Shown here: one piece after another, positions 20,827 through 34,469 of the stretch
Layout of the letters: each line of letters opens with the position of its first letter
How positions within the stretch are numbered: the first letter of the stretch is position 1
Source of the DNA: Neostapfia colusana
Lineage: Eukaryota > Streptophyta > Magnoliopsida > Poales > Poaceae
Direction: 5' to 3'
NCBI GenBank assembly: GCA_030760725.1
Contig: JASWHV010000016.1
Coordinates: 21,877,084 to 21,941,083 of the forward strand
Length of the DNA: 64,000 nt
Notes under the pieces: model-generated
What the model was told of the DNA's origin: nothing
What the model saw: only the letters and a program-made list of their open reading frames with translations
Databases searched by the model: none
Program-made: the position numbers and the translations under genes

Positions 20827-22611
20827 CGCATTTGGGAATAGCACGCTCGAAAAGAGCCTATTTTGAAAACTTAGAAGTAGTCGAGTGAGGATTAGTCATT
20901 AAGCCCACATAAGGTCTATGATAGTAGTAGTTACTAAGGTGGAAAAGCTAACTTATGTATTATACATTCTGTAACGACGTTCCGACGTCAGGTAAGAGGT
21001 AAGGTACGCCACCGCAGGCGGATCAATTGCGGTAACTCCCCATACGAGTAATAGTATGGTATGGTATATCGTGGCTTGGCACGGTAGTGAATATGAGTCT
21101 CTGAACCTCTCAATGGTTCTGAGAGCATATGAAAACGCTGATCTCCAGCGTGCTTTAGGCAAAAGTGAGAATACCCCATCGTGTGGTAAGCAACACGATA
21201 GTATGCAACTCTTGAACGTTCAATGTTCAAAGGGCCATACGCAGCGCTCGCCATCGGCGTGCCTCAACGGTCATGAGGCAGTAGGTGGTATCCGTTGGGT
21301 TGATAAGATTCCCAACCGTGACGACCCGTTCGCGCTCTACTCGGGTTCCCCGTCGTGTGGTGTGAAAACACGACCATGTACCTTGAGACGTGGCTTGACT
21401 CAAGGACGATCCGTATGGCAATGATACGGACCGTATGTTTTTATGATGATATGGAACTGCCTGAAATGTCAAAAACCCTTGTGTGCACAATTATTGGGTG
21501 TTCTTCTGCAGGTACATTAACCACGTTAGTGCATGACGTGTAGAAACCGTTTGTGAGTGACGTCTTTAGTTCCACCATTTGACACGTATAAGCCGGAATA
21601 CCGGTTTAGGATTTTTCTTTGGTGAAGAAACGTAGTACCGACTGCATAAAAGTTTATTTTCAAAGAAAAGAGTCAAAATGAAGTTTAGGAATCCATTTAG
21701 GGGTTAGTAAACTCCTATATTGAACTAAGAGTCGATTGGGAGTATAGGTTCAATCTCAAAAGCTTAGGAACAATCTCCCCTGTTTCAGCAGAAACTTTGC
21801 TGAACTTCAACAGGGCATAACTTCAGATTGGTTGAACCAATGGAGGTGTGTGATACCATTCTGGAAATGTTGTGAAGTTCTCTACAACTTTTCTGTAGAG
21901 CTCCAGAACAAAATCTCCCTCCAAAGGGACGAAAATCTCAGAAGAGTAGGTACTGTCCAGAAACAGGGCAAACTAAAATGCTCTCTGGAGTTTTCTGTAT
22001 TTCGACCACAATTTTCTGTAGAAAATTTCCTAAGGGTCAGGTAAGAAACCTTTGGAAAGGGCATGAGATACGATACGACTTCGTAATTCAAAGTTTTGCC
22101 AAAACTGGAGCAGAATTAATTGGAATTGTGGATTGAAACTAGGTACCTCGGTGGAGGTGCTGTCAAAATCCTGCCAGAATTCTGTTAACTTTGAACCATC
22201 ATATCTTTTGATCCAGGAATGCAAATAGATCATATAAATACATTTTTGGAGAGCTTGGGAAGTTATTTACAATTTTTCTGTTCAACCCCAGGACAGTGAA
22301 TACTCCTGTAAATAGGTGAAATTCGCAGTACAAGTGAAACTGACCGGAGTATCAAAGTCTGTGCATAGTTTCTATACTGATTTGGATTTTGCTTATGACT
22401 TCCGGTATAAGAATTGTAAAAGGTTAAATCTTACAATTCTATAAATATTAAGAATCATGTTTCGACTTTGTAAGTATGAGTTCGGTCCATACATGTTTCT
22501 AACTATATGGAAAGGTTGACCAAAGTGAGCACTTACAGGGGAGGTGCTGCTGAAATTCCTCCGGAATTTCTGTCAACTTTAGAAGCTCATAGCTTTTGAT
22601 CTAGAACTTAG
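20827..22611 (+). other. D internal region 1: non-coding, gag to RNase H deleted
   Basis: About 1.8 kb without a credible ORF where gag, protease, RT and RNase H would be expected. It contains short repeated motifs resembling LTR and leader DNA (ACTTTAGAAGCTCATAGC; CTTTTGATC). The boundary to coding sequence near 22605 is abrupt: the first coding residues are the very end of RNase H (KANVVADALS). Confidence 0.75.
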
Positions 22612-24191
22612 TTGAAGGCAAACGTGGTTGCCGATGCCTTAAGCCACAAATCCCATGTCAACAATCTGTCCATGACCCCACTTGAAGAAGAGCCGAGTCT
22701 GTACTTGGTTCCATATGGGGCGTTATATACTCTTGCTCTCATCCCAACCATAAGAGAGGAGATTATGGAAGCTCAGAGGAAGGACATGGGAATGTCGCAC
22801 ATTCGGAGAAGGATGGAGAATGGCGAAATAAAATGCTTCCGAAGAGATGAACACGACACGCTATGGTTTAAAGACCGTATAGTGGTACCCCGTGACATGA
22901 AGCATCGGAAGAAAATCTTGGACGAGGCTCATTTGTCCAAGTATTCTATTCATCCGGGCAGCAACAAGATGTACCAGGATCTGAAAACCAGGTTTTGGTG
23001 GACACGGATGAAGAGAGAGATCGCAAAATACGTATCTGAATGTAATACGTGTCGGCGGGTGAAAGCCGACCATATGCGTAAAGCTGGACAGCTGCAACCA
23101 TTGAACATTCCGGCGTGGAAGTGGGAGGATATCAGCATGGACTTCGTTGTTGGTTTACCTCTCACGTCTCACAAACATGACTCGATTTGGGTGATAGTCG
23201 ATCGACTAACCAAGTCGGCTCATTTTATCCCCGTACATACAAAGTACGTGGCCAAGCAATATGCAGAGCTGTACATTGCAAAGATCTTATGTTTGCACGG
23301 TTTTCCCGCTCCATCATTTCAGATCATGGTGCGCTGTTCGTCTCTCGGTTCTGGGAACAGCTGCACGCATCATTGGGGACCAAACTGATCCGAAGCTCCA
23401 CATATCACCCGCAGACGGATGGTCAAACTGAACGGGTGAAAAATCAAGTGCTTGAAGACATGCTACGCGCTTGGGCCATCCACCACGGCAAGAATTGGGA
23501 CGATCATTTGCCGTTGGCGGAGTTTTCCTACAACAATGGCTATCAAGCTAGCATTAAGATGGCGCCGTATGAAGCTCTCTACGGCCGGAAATGTCACACA
23601 CCTCTCAACTGGTGTGAGTCCGGCGAGCGAGTTATCTACGGCATTGAACTTGTGAATGAAGCTGAAGGACGAGTGCGAGTAATACAAGCCAATCTTAAGG
23701 CTGCTCAATCTCGTCAGAAAAGCTATGCGGATAAAAGACACCGCCCTCTTCACTTCGACATCGGGGACCATGTTTATGTCCATGTGTCTCCGAGGAAGGG
23801 AGTTCACTCTTTCGGAGTGAAGGGTAAACTTGCACCGCGATTCATTGGCCCGTTCGCTGTCATTGAAAGATGCGGACCCGTGGCCTATCGTTTGGATTTA
23901 CCGGCGTCGCTCGCAGGCATTCACAACATCTTCCACATCTCTCAGCTGAGAAAATGCCTCAAACCTTCAGCTGAAATCCGCACTGAAGACATAGAAGTTC
24001 TTCAACCGGACCTCACGTACACGGAGTATCCAATCCGGATTATCGATGAAAAGACTCGTGCCACAAGAAACCGGACCTTATGGTTCTACAAGGTCTTGTG
24101 GAGCAACCATACCGCTGATGAGGCGACATGGGAAAGCGAGGACTATCTACAAACATATTATCCGGACTTGCTATCATCGTATACCCGGTAA
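22612..24191 (+). pseudogene. D integrase with chromodomain, one frameshift
   Basis: Starts in the last residues of RNase H. An HHCC zinc finger follows (HPGSNKMYQDLKTRFWW, then CNTCRRVK), then the catalytic core with MDFVVGLPL (first Asp), ISDHGALF (second Asp) and a Glu in QTERVKNQVLEDML, then the GPF/Y region (RFIGPFAVIERCGPVAYRLDLP). The C-terminal chromodomain ends LWSNHTADEATWESEDYL. A one-base loss near 23305 (HGFP|RSIISDHG) splits it into two frames (22612-23388 and about 23300-24191). The chromodomain would direct integration to particular chromatin. With no RT in the element this copy is non-autonomous. Confidence 0.9.
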
Positions 24192-24239
24192 AGTTTCCCC
24201 CACTCTACATTTCTTTTGGAATCTCGGGACGAGATTCTT

Positions 24240-24254
24240 TTTAAGGGGGGTGGA
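24240..24254 (+). other. Polypurine tract of D
   Basis: The purine run AAGGGGGG lies a few bases before the LTR start TGTAAAATCC, following TTTTT. It is the standard primer for plus-strand DNA synthesis. Confidence 0.75.
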
Positions 24255-27200
24255 TGTAAAATCCCCAAAAAGTGGTAGCAAGAAAAATTCAGCTCATGTA
24301 CACGTAGAAAAAATGAGGGGAATTAAAACTTTGAATTATAACGGTGTGAGTTCAAAGTTGTGAATCAAACTTCCCAAAAACTCCCAAACATGGAGATCCA
24401 AATGCACAGCTTGGATATACATAGTCCAAATATGCACCCTTCCAAATTTCAGCTCATTTGGAGGAGTTTCTATATTTGTTTGGGATTAAAAGGAAAAGCC
24501 CTCTAATCTGAATTTCAAATTCAGTTTCAAATTCCAATTCCATCAATTTCAAAATTTGGGTTCACAAATGTGTTCTCCACCTTTTAATAAGCAGCCATGC
24601 CAAAAGTTGGAAACTTTGGAGCTGGTTTGCTATATTTTTGAGGCAATACAAAGTGGAGAATTCAAACTCCTTTTCAAATTCAAATGATCAAACCCCATTC
24701 AAATTCTACACCAGAATTCAAACCATTTGAATTCTTCAAATTCAAACTTAACTTTGAGGTGAAGTAAAGCATTTAATTTGGAGTAGCTGTGGTGAAAAGA
24801 TCAGTGAAAAAGTTGATTAAGAAAATGAGGTGGTGGGACCCAGCAGTCAGTCTCACAGTTTCATTTTCCTCTCTGGTTTTTCCCTTGGGCGTTCACCGAG
24901 CTGCCACCACGCTGTGATTTTTCATCCACCGAGCAGCTTGCAATGACTTCCTCCCGAAGGCAGCATCGTGCGTGGTTTATCCAGAGCTAAAGTAGCAGCA
25001 CGGTGGAGTTTCTTCTCTTCTCCACAGCCTCTGCTCGAGCTCTCACCAAAAACAGCCGCTGCTGTTCTGTGCTCGTGGGTCAGCAGCCCTCCAGCCCTCA
25101 CAGCAGTGGTTGATCGCCCCAGGAGCTGCGCCAGCGACTCCTCGACGAGCTCCACCGCTCCTCAGCTCATCCCCGAGCTCCCCTCGCAGTGCCCGAGCCG
25201 TTCTTCACCGGGAGAACACAGAGCACGTCGCCCCTCACTGCTCCTCACGTTCCGGCCGCTCCAACGCCTCTCCCACACGTCCAGCACCTCCCTAAGGTGC
25301 GCCAAGGTGTGTAGATCATGCTACCGCAGTCCCCTTGCCCTTCCCCATCACTGTCTTGCCGGAATTTGGATTTTGGCGCCGGTACACGTGAACAACAGCC
25401 CCAAACCAAAACTGTAAATTCGTCCAACGTGGTTGATCATCGGTTCTACAATTCAAGCCACAGAAACTAGTGATCCTAGCGCCCTCCCACGCCAAAGCAC
25501 ACATCAAACCGTCCACCACAGGCCCAGGGCGACGAGAAATCGCCGGCGGCGGCAAAAACGGGTCGGTCCTCCGGTGAACCCTATTTTCCAGCCATTTGCT
25601 GCAAGGTTTAGCCTGCGTTCCATGTTCCCCGATCATTGGTGATGCTTTAGGGCAAGGTAGCTCGCCGGGAGAAGCTTTGGACGCGCCAGAACGCGTTGAT
25701 GCCGAGCTCCCGAGCCGCCCCACCGGTGCCGGCCTGTTTTCGGCCGTTTTCATGCGTGGAAACCTTGCCCGGCAGCTGCGCCATGTTCCCAGGAGCATGT
25801 AGGGCGAAACCGGAGCTAATTTGGTGGAGAAATGAGGAAGAACGAGCCATGTCACGATTTGAACTGGTGTGCACGCGCGCCTCTGGCGGGAGGTTGAAGA
25901 AGGACCTGACCAGTAGGCCCCCCTGTTAAGTCTCTGTGTAGATTTTAAACAGAGAGCTATCACAGTTTGAAAAATTCATAACTTTGTGTATACAGCTCCA
26001 AAAAGGGTGAGACAAATTTTGTGTGAATCCTTAGGAGAAGTACTTTACAGAGGAACAAATTGCATGCTATGAAAATGCCCAGGAATTGCTGTAGAATTGT
26101 TTTTATTAGATCCTTTAGGCATTTATTACAGGAGCAATTCTTTATGAAATATTCCCAACTTTGGGCAGCTAGTCCTCTTCATAGTGCCTGACCTCCAGTA
26201 AAAATTTTAGGATTTTTGGAGCTTATTTAGAGGGCTTAATCAGTAGGTTATCTCATGATTAAATAAATTATCTAAAAATCATAGAATTGATTTCCAGAAA
26301 ATTGGTTCAAACTTCATACCTCCATAACTTTCTGTAGGGATGTCCAAAATTTGTGAAAAAATTTTGTTGGATTTCTCTCAGTCAGTACTCTGCATAAATG
26401 CAAAGAAATTGATCTGAAGATCTCTGGATATTTCTCCAAGATTCATCAAAGTTAAATCTTTGGGAATTTAGTTCAGAATATCTCTGTTATGGAATTTCTT
26501 CAAATTTGGCCAGGAAGTTCCTAATGACATTACTGATCTCCAGTAAAAATTTGAGCTTCATTGGAGTTCATTTGCTAGGTCAAATTACCTTCCCAAATTC
26601 AGCCTTTATTTGGAAATTCAAATTTAAACAGAAATTGTTCAGCACTCCTGTCCAAACTTTAAAAATTCATATCTCTCTGATGGTAGCTCCCAAAAATGGT
26701 GAAACAAGTTTTGTTAGAACCATGGAGACTTACCCTAATCAGATCTTCCATTTCTAGCTATATCAAAGCTCCTGATTTGGGCTCGAAATTCAGATAAGCA
26801 TTGCACTTGTAGGAATTTTAAAGACTACATTATGCAATGACATGTCTCCAAATTTGGTTCAAATCATCCTTACAGGGACTAGTATCCACTGTAAAATTCC
26901 CAAAACCAATTAAGGATCCTAAATAGCAATAGCTATGAATAGTAGTTCAATTCTTATAAATCCTTAATACTTATACATCTATTTTGCTACATTTTATTTA
27001 GTGACCGAAGTTGAGGACGCACCGGAGCCTTTGGACGTCCTGCCACCTGAAGTTGACTTCCCATCTAACCCACAACCAGGCAAGCCCCGGTTTGCACTTA
27101 AGTACCTTTTATAAAATTCTTTATTTGTATCACTTATGTCTAGGGTGAATGTTTGCATTAGAGTTAAGGTGTTTGAAACCCCACTTGCATAACCTTTTAA

Positions 27201-28515
27201 ATCCTATGAAGGGTTGGGTAGTTTACAGAGCCGACGAGTAGACAAGGCCCCGCTAATATGCTTAGGACCTCAGTAGAAGTCGAGTAGTTGGAATCTACTC
27301 GCGAGATAAGGTTTATCACACGGTTTGGTCAGTATAGAAAATGGCTTAAGAGTGGTAAAAATGAGACCCAGCAGGGGGGTAGGAAGCAGTGAGCGGAGGT
27401 CTCACATGCGTAGCCCTATTGGTGTCGATTGAGGACCGAGTCGTGTGCGGGCCTGCTGAACATGTATCGAACAGTACCGGATGGCATACTGACATAAGCA
27501 GGAAACCGATGTAAATGGTTAACCTGGGTGCCGAGGCTTACCCAACCGTAAACAGGAGTGGGTTGAGGGTAGCAAGGTGTAAATCTGCCGGTGGGCACAG
27601 TCACGCTCCACGCGGGGACCTCCTGCCCGTTACGGATGGACCGGTTCGGTGTTTGGGTTGCCTTTGAAAGGTTGTTGCATACAACAGAGTAGGAAGGGGT
27701 GTGGAATCACGCTTCTGAAAGTGGGTGTATGCAACGTGTTGTCCGGGTGTCTCCTGATTGCTATCACCGTCCCTCGCGGTTATTTGAGTACCGCTTGTTC
27801 ACTATTTCGTGACGTAGTAATAAGTAAAGTAAGCCAGTTGAATGATAATATGCTGTGATGATAGAGTAATGTTTTGGAAACCATGTTTACTGTAGATGTA
27901 GAGCTAATTAAGTTTACTTTCCGCTTTGGGCATCACCACATCGGAGGAAAGCGTTTCTTGTTTGATTGTGGACTTCCGATGTGAGGGCTGCCTAAGGCAC
28001 ATGAATTTGCTGCTATAAAACTGAAAGTAAGAATCAACTTATAGGCGTGTCTTTGTCGCAAATTACTTTTCCTATCATACACCTCCCTGCATGTAAAGTT
28101 CCATGCCTAGGTCAGACGGTTAAGCCTTGCTGAGCCATCGTGCTCACGGTTGCAATATTTGAGCTGTTTGCAGGTGAGAGCTATGAGGAGGGTTCCGAGG
28201 ATGAGGTGATGCCCCCGTCAGGGTACACGGCCGAGATGGAGCCCTGCACGCCGCCGTGATCTCCGGTTTCAAGCTGCTAGCGTGTAGCGTCCCCGGGCTG
28301 GACGGCTGCACTTTTGCATAGCTAGGATGAGAGGCTACTAATGTACATTACTTCCGCTGTCTAGTTATATTTTGTAAAAGACTTCCGCTGTTTTATATCA
28401 AATAAAAGTTTGTATTTTGTTCTTTATTCTTTTCGTGTGTGCTGTTGGGTGCCGCATCATACGGCACCACCCTATGCGATCCTGGAGTGGGTGAACCACG
28501 GTTTGGTCCCCCACA
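24255..28515 (+). repeat. Central shared LTR D2 (4261 bp)
   Basis: Same start and end as D1. It is preceded by a polypurine tract and followed by a primer-binding site, so it serves as 3' LTR of unit 1 and 5' LTR of unit 2. There are no target duplications at its ends, which argues against two independent insertions. Confidence 0.92.
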
Positions 28516-30315
28516 GTCGTGGTATCAGAGCCGCATTTGGTAATAGCACGCTCGAAAAGAGCCTATTTTGAAAACTTAGAAGTAGTCGAGTGAGGATTAG
28601 TCATTAAGCCCACATAAGGTCTATGATAGTAGTAGTTACTAAGGTGGAAAAGCTAACTTATGTGTTATACATTCTGTAACGACGCTCCGACGTCAGGTAA
28701 GAGGTAAGGTACGCCACCGCAGGCGGATCAATTGCGGTAACTCCCCATACGAGTAATAGTATGGTATGGTATATCGTGGCTTGGCACGGTAGTGAATATG
28801 AGTCTCTGAACCTCTCAATGGTTCTGAGAGCATATGAAAACGCTGATCTCCAGCATGCTTTAGGCAAAAGTGAGAATACCCCATCGTGTGGTAGCAACAC
28901 GATAGTATGCAACTCTTGAACGTTCAATGTTCAAAGGGCCATACGCAGCGCTCGCCATCGGCGTGCCTCAACGGTCATGAGGCAGTAGGTGGTATCCGTT
29001 GGGTTGATAAAATTCCCAACCGTGACGACCCGTTCGCGCTCTACTCGGGTTCCCCGTCGTGTGGTGTGAAAACACGACCATGTACCTTGAGACGTGGCTT
29101 GACTCAAGGACGATCCGTATGGCAATGATACGGACCGTATGTTTTTATGATGATATGGAACTGCCTGAAATGTCAAAAACCCTTGTGTGCACAATTATTG
29201 GGTGTTCTTCTGCAGGTACATTAACCACGTTAGTGCATGACGTGTAGAAACCGTTTGTGAGTGACGTCTTTAGTTCCACCATTTGACACGTATAAGCCGG
29301 AATATCGGTTTAGGATTTTTCTTTGGTGAAGAAACGTAGTACCGACTGCATAAAAGTTTATTTTCAAAGAAAAGAGTCAAAATGAAGTTTAGGAATCCAT
29401 TTAGGGGTTAGTAAACTCCTATATTGAACTAAGAGTCGATTGGGAGTATAGGTTCAATCTCAAAAGCTTAGGAACAATCTCCCCTGTTTCAGCAGAAACT
29501 TTGCTGAACTTCAACAGGGCATAACTTCAGATTGGTTGAACCAATGGAGGTGTGTGATACCATTCTGGAAATGTTGTGAAGTTCTCTACAACTTTTCTGT
29601 AGAGCTCCAGAACAAAATCTCCCTCCAAAGGGACGAAAATCTCAGAAGAGTAGGTACTGTCCAGAAACAGGGCAAACTAAAATGCTCTCTGGAGTTTTCT
29701 GTATTTCGACCACAATTTTCTGTAGAAAATTTCCTAAGGGTCAGGTAAGAAACCTTTGGAAAGGGCATGAGATACGATACGACTTCGTAATTCAAAGTTT
29801 TGCCAAAACTGGAGCAGAATTAATTGGAATTGTGGATTGAAACTAGGTACCTCGGTGGAGGTGCTGTCAAAATCCTGCCAGAATTCTGTTAACTTTGAAC
29901 CATCATATCTTTTGATCCAGGAATGCAAATAGATCATATAAATACATTTTTGGAGAGCTTGGGAAGTTATTTACAATTTTTCTGTTCAACCCCAGGACAG
30001 TGAATACTCCTGTAAAGAGGTGAAATTCGCAGTACAAGTGAAACTGACCGGAGTATCAAAGTCTGTGCATAGTTTCTATACTGATTTGGATTTTGCTTAT
30101 GACTTCCGGTATAAGAATTGTAAAAGGTTAAATCTTACAATTCTATAAATCTTAAGAATCATGTTTCGACTTTGTAAGTATGAGTTCGGTCCATACATGT
30201 TTCTAACTATATGGAAAGGTTGACCAAAGTGAGCACTTACAGGATAGGTGCTGCTGAAATTCCTCCGGAATTTCTGTCAACTTTAGAAGCTCAAAGCTTT
30301 TGATCTAGAACTTAT
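28516..30315 (+). other. D internal region 2: primer site and non-coding part
   Basis: Near-identical to 20811-22611, including the primer site at 28520-28531 and the same gag-to-RNase H deletion. Confidence 0.85.
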
Positions 30316-30949
30316 TTGAAGGCAAACATGGTTGCCGATGCCTTAAGCCACAAATCCCATGTCAACAATCTGTCCATGACCCCACTTGAAGAAGAGCCGA
30401 GTCTGTACTTGGTTCCATATGGGGCGTTATATACTCTTGCTCTCATCCCAACCATAAGAGAGGAGATTATGGAAGCTCAGAGGAAGGACATGGGAATGTC
30501 GCACATTCGGAGAAGGATGGAGAATGGCGAAATAAAATGCTTCCGAAGAGATGAACACGACACACTATGGTTTAAAGACCGTATAGTGGTACCCCGTGAC
30601 ATGAAGCATCGGAAGAAAATCTTGGACGAGGCTCATTTGTCCAAGTATTCTATTCATCCGGGCAGCAACAAGATGTACCAGGATCTGAAAACCAGGTTTT
30701 GGTGGACACGGATGAAGAGAGAGATCGCAAAATACGTATCTGAATGTAATACGTGTCGGCGGGTGAAAGCCGACCATATGCGTAAAGCCGGACAGCTGCA
30801 ACCATTGAACATTCCGGCGTGGAAGTGGGAGGATATCAGCATGGACTTCATTGTTGGTTTACCTCTCACATCTCACAAACATGACTCGATTTGGGTGATA
30901 GTCGATCGACTAACCAAGTCGGCTCATTTTATCCCCGTACATACAAAGT
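30316..30949 (+). pseudogene. D integrase copy 2, truncated in the catalytic core
   Basis: Same as 22612-23244: RNase H tail, zinc finger and the start of the core through VDRLTKSAHFIPVHTK. It then runs straight into LTR sequence. The second Asp, the Glu, the GPF/Y region and the chromodomain are gone. Confidence 0.9.
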
Positions 30950-33534
30950 CTCTGTGTAGATTTTAAACAGAGAGCTATCACAGTTTGAAAAATTCATAAC
31001 TTTGTGTATACAGCTCCAAAAAGGGTGAGACAAATTTTGTCTGAATCCTTAGGAGAATTACTTTAAAGAGGAAAAAATTGCATGCTATGAAAATGCCCAG
31101 GAATTGCTGTAGAATTGTTCTTATTAAATCCTTTAGGGATTTATTACAGGAGCAATTCTTTATGAAATATTCCCAAACTTGGGTAGCTAGTCCTTTTCAT
31201 AGTGCCTGACCTCCAGTTAAAATTTTAGGATTTTTGGAGCTTATTTAGAGGGCTTAATCAGTAGGTTATCTCAGGATTAAATAAATTATCTAAAAATCAT
31301 AGAATTGATTTCCAGAAAATTGGTTCAAACTTCATACCTCCATAACTTTCTGTAGGGATGTCCAAAATTTGTGGAACAAATTTTGTTGGATTTCTTTCAG
31401 TCAGTACTCTGCATAAATGCAAAGAAATTGATCTGAAGATCTCTGGATATTTCTCCAAGATTCATCAAAGTTAAATCTTTGGGAATTTAGTCCAGAATAT
31501 CTCTGTTATGGAATTTCTTCAAATTTGGCCAGGAAGTTCCTCATGACATTACTGATCTTCAGTAAAAATTTGAGCTTCATTGGAGTTCATTTGCTAGGTC
31601 AAATTACCTTCCCAAATTCAGCCTTTATTTGGAAATTCAAATTTAAACAGAAATTGTTCAGCACTCCTGTCCAAACTTTAAAAATTCATATCTCTCTGAT
31701 GGTAGCTCCCAAAAATGGTGAAACAAGTTTTGTTAGAACCATGGAGACTTACCCTAATCAGATCTTCCATTTCTAGCTATATCAAAGCTCCTGATTTGGG
31801 CTCGAAATTCAGATAAGCATTGCACTTGTAGGAATTTTAAAGACTACATTATGCAATGACATGTCTCCAAATTTGGTTCAAATCATCCTTATAGGGCCTA
31901 GTATCCACTGTAAAATTCCCAAAACCAATTAAGCATCCTAAATAGCAATAGCTATGAATAGTAGTTCAATTCTTATAAATCCTTAATACTTATACATCTA
32001 TTTTGCTACATTTTATTTAGTGACCAAAGTTGAGGACGCATCGGAGCCTTTGGACGTCCTGCCACCTGAAGTTGACTTCCCATCTAACCCGCAACCAGGC
32101 AAGCCCCAGTTTGCACTTAAGTACCTTTTATAAAATTCTTTATTTGTATCACTTATGTCTAGGGTGAATGTTTGCATTAGAGTTAAGGTGTTTGAAACCC
32201 CACTTGCATAACCTTTTAAATCCTATGAAGGGTTGGGTAGCTTACAGAGCCGACGAGTAGACAAGGCCCCGCTAATATGCTTAGGACCTCGGTAGAAGTC
32301 GAGTAGTTGGAATCTACTCGCGAGGTAAGGTTTATCACACGGTTTGGTCAGTATAGAAAATGGCTTAAGAGTGGTAAAAATGAGACCCAGCAGGGGGATA
32401 GGAAGCAGTGAGCGGAGGTCTCACATGCATAGTCCTGTTGGTGTCGATTGAGGACCGAGTCGTGTGCGGGCCTGCTGAACAAGTATCGAACAGTACCGGA
32501 TGGCATACTGACATAAGCAGGAAACCGATGTAAATGGTTAACCTGGGTGCCGAGGCTTACCCAACCGTAAACAGGAGTGGGTTGAGGGTAGCAAGGTGTA
32601 AATCTGCCGGTGGGCACAGTCACGCTCCACGCGGGGACCTCCTGCCCGTTACGGATGGACCGGTTCGGTGTTTGGGTTGCCTTTGAAAGGTTGTTGCATA
32701 CAACAGAGTAGGAAGGGCAGTGGAATCACGCTTCTGAAAGTGGGTGTATGCAACGTGTTGTCCGGGTGTCTCCTGATTGCAATCACCGTCCCTCGCGGTT
32801 ATTTGAGTACCGCTTGTTCACTGTTTCGTGATGTAGTAATAAGTAAAGTAAGCCAGTTGAATGATAATATGCTGTGATGATAGAGTAATGTTTTGGAAAC
32901 CATGTTTGCTGTAGATGTAGAGCTAATTAAGTTTACTTTCCGCTTTGGGCATCACCACATCGGAGGAAAGCGTTTCTTGTTTGATTGTGGACTTCCGATG
33001 TGAGGGCTGCCTAAGGCACATGAATTTGCTGCTATAAAACTGAAAGTAAGAATCAACTTATAGGTGTGTCTTTGTCGCAAATTCCTTTTCCTATCATACA
33101 CCTCCCTGCATGTAGAGTTCCATGCCTAGGTCAGACGGTTAAGCCTTGCTGAGCCATCGTGCTCACGGTTGCAATATTTGAGCTGTTTGCAGGTGAGAGC
33201 TATGAGGAGGGTTCCGAGGATGAGGTGATGCCCCCGTCAGGGTACACGGCTGATATGGAGCCCTGCACGCCGCCGTGATCTCCGGTTTCATGCTGCTAGC
33301 GTGTAGCGTCCCCGGGCTGGACGGCTGCACTTTTGCATAGTTAGGATGAGAGGCTACTAATGTACATTACTTCCGCTGTCTAGTTATATTTTGTAAAAGA
33401 CTTCCGCTGTTTTATATCAAATAAAAGTTTGTATTTTGTTCTTTATTCTTTTCGTGTGTGCTGTTGGGTGCCACATCGTACGGCACCACCCTATGCGATC
33501 CTGGAGTGGGTGAACCACGGGGTGGTCCCCCACA
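30946..33534 (+). repeat. LTR D3, 5'-truncated (2589 bp)
   Basis: Corresponds to D1 from 18222 to the end; both stretches are 2589 bp. The junction with integrase shares AAGT with both parents (internal AAAGTACG; LTR TTAAGTCTC), so about 1.0 kb of internal DNA and 1.67 kb of LTR were lost by a microhomology deletion. It ends CCCCCACA, followed by the target duplication AAACC. Confidence 0.92.
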
Positions 33535-34469
33535 AAACCCTACGTCCACGGCGAGCTATGGAGCTCGCTGTATTGCTTGCTGCTCAGGGCTGGAGTCCTG
33601 AGCTTGGGGGTGAGTTACAGCTTGGGTGTGAATGGCTAGCGTATGAGTTGCAGAGGTGCGAACCCTTGCTATTGTCGCCTACCCGAGCCTTTTATAGCCC
33701 AAGACTCGGGTGGCTTACAAGGGGACCCGGGACCCGACAGGTGGTCCCGGGGAGATTGACTGTTATCTACCGTATCTGCAGTTATGCCGGTAGTTGTCTC
33801 TGGCGAAGGCTTCCGAGTCTCCGTCTTGCCGCCCTGCCCATGCCGCACGCTATTCGTAGTGGTTGATGACGGCGCAGGCGGCATGGGATGTCTTATCACG
33901 GTGTTTATTGGCTGGCAGGTTCTGACACCGTGCGCCAGTCTATGATGCGACTGGGTGCAACGGCACCTGACAGATGCGTGCTCCGTGTCTCTGCGTCTTG
34001 GGAAGACGCGGGCCTTGAATACCTTGTACGGGCAAGGTATGGGGCGTCTTTACGCCCGCTGCCTATCGCACGGGGGCAGGCAGCGCCGTTCTGCTGGCCA
34101 CGTGGCGAGCCCGAAGCCCTTCTCAGAGGAGAGGAGGGTCCGGCCCGCGGGGCACGTGGAGCCTCCGGACCTCTCCCCGCGGAGGGGGAGGTTCGGCTTC
34201 TGTCGGCCACGTGGCGGGCCCGGAGCTCCCCTCTGAGGAGAGGGAGGTCCGGCCCTGCCGGATACGTGGCACCTTCGGACCCTTCGCCCCCGGAGGAGGA
34301 GGTCCGGCTTCGGTATGCCACGTGGCGGGCCCGGAGCTCTCCTCTGAGGAGAGGGAGGTCCGGCCCCGCCGGACGCGTGGCGCCTTCGGAGCTCTCCCTG
34401 CGGAGAAGGGCAAGTTCCTTCGGCATTTTCCCCTGTGCGCGGGGGTACCCCATATCGCAGGTACCGACA
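33535..34469 (-). repeat. 3' LTR of C, second part
   Basis: Continues the LTR cut at 16548 (total about 1098 bp). It has a minus-strand TATAAAA at 33690-33696 and three G-box subrepeats with starts about 34097, 34206 and 34317 (period about 110 bp). It ends GGTACCGACA, followed by a polypurine tract at 34470. Confidence 0.9.

Larger units (their letters stand above)
16549..33534 (+). mobile_element. Tekay/Del chromovirus tandem array D, LTR-int-LTR-int-LTR
   Basis: The plus-strand order is LTR (16549-20810), internal (20811-24254), LTR (24255-28515), partial internal (28516-30949), truncated LTR (30946-33534). The only target duplication pair is at the outer ends (AAAGC/AAACC), so the array came from one insertion followed by recombination, not two insertions. 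Both internal regions lack gag, protease, RT and RNase H. They keep a tRNA-Met type primer site and integrase; the first also keeps a chromodomain. D1 and D2 differ by only about 1% over the first ~600 bp by eye, so D is younger than its host C. Confidence 0.92.

Noticed and set aside
24255..28515. Two independent side-by-side insertions of D-type elements
   Set aside because: The central LTR has no flanking target duplication, and a single duplication pair encloses the whole array.
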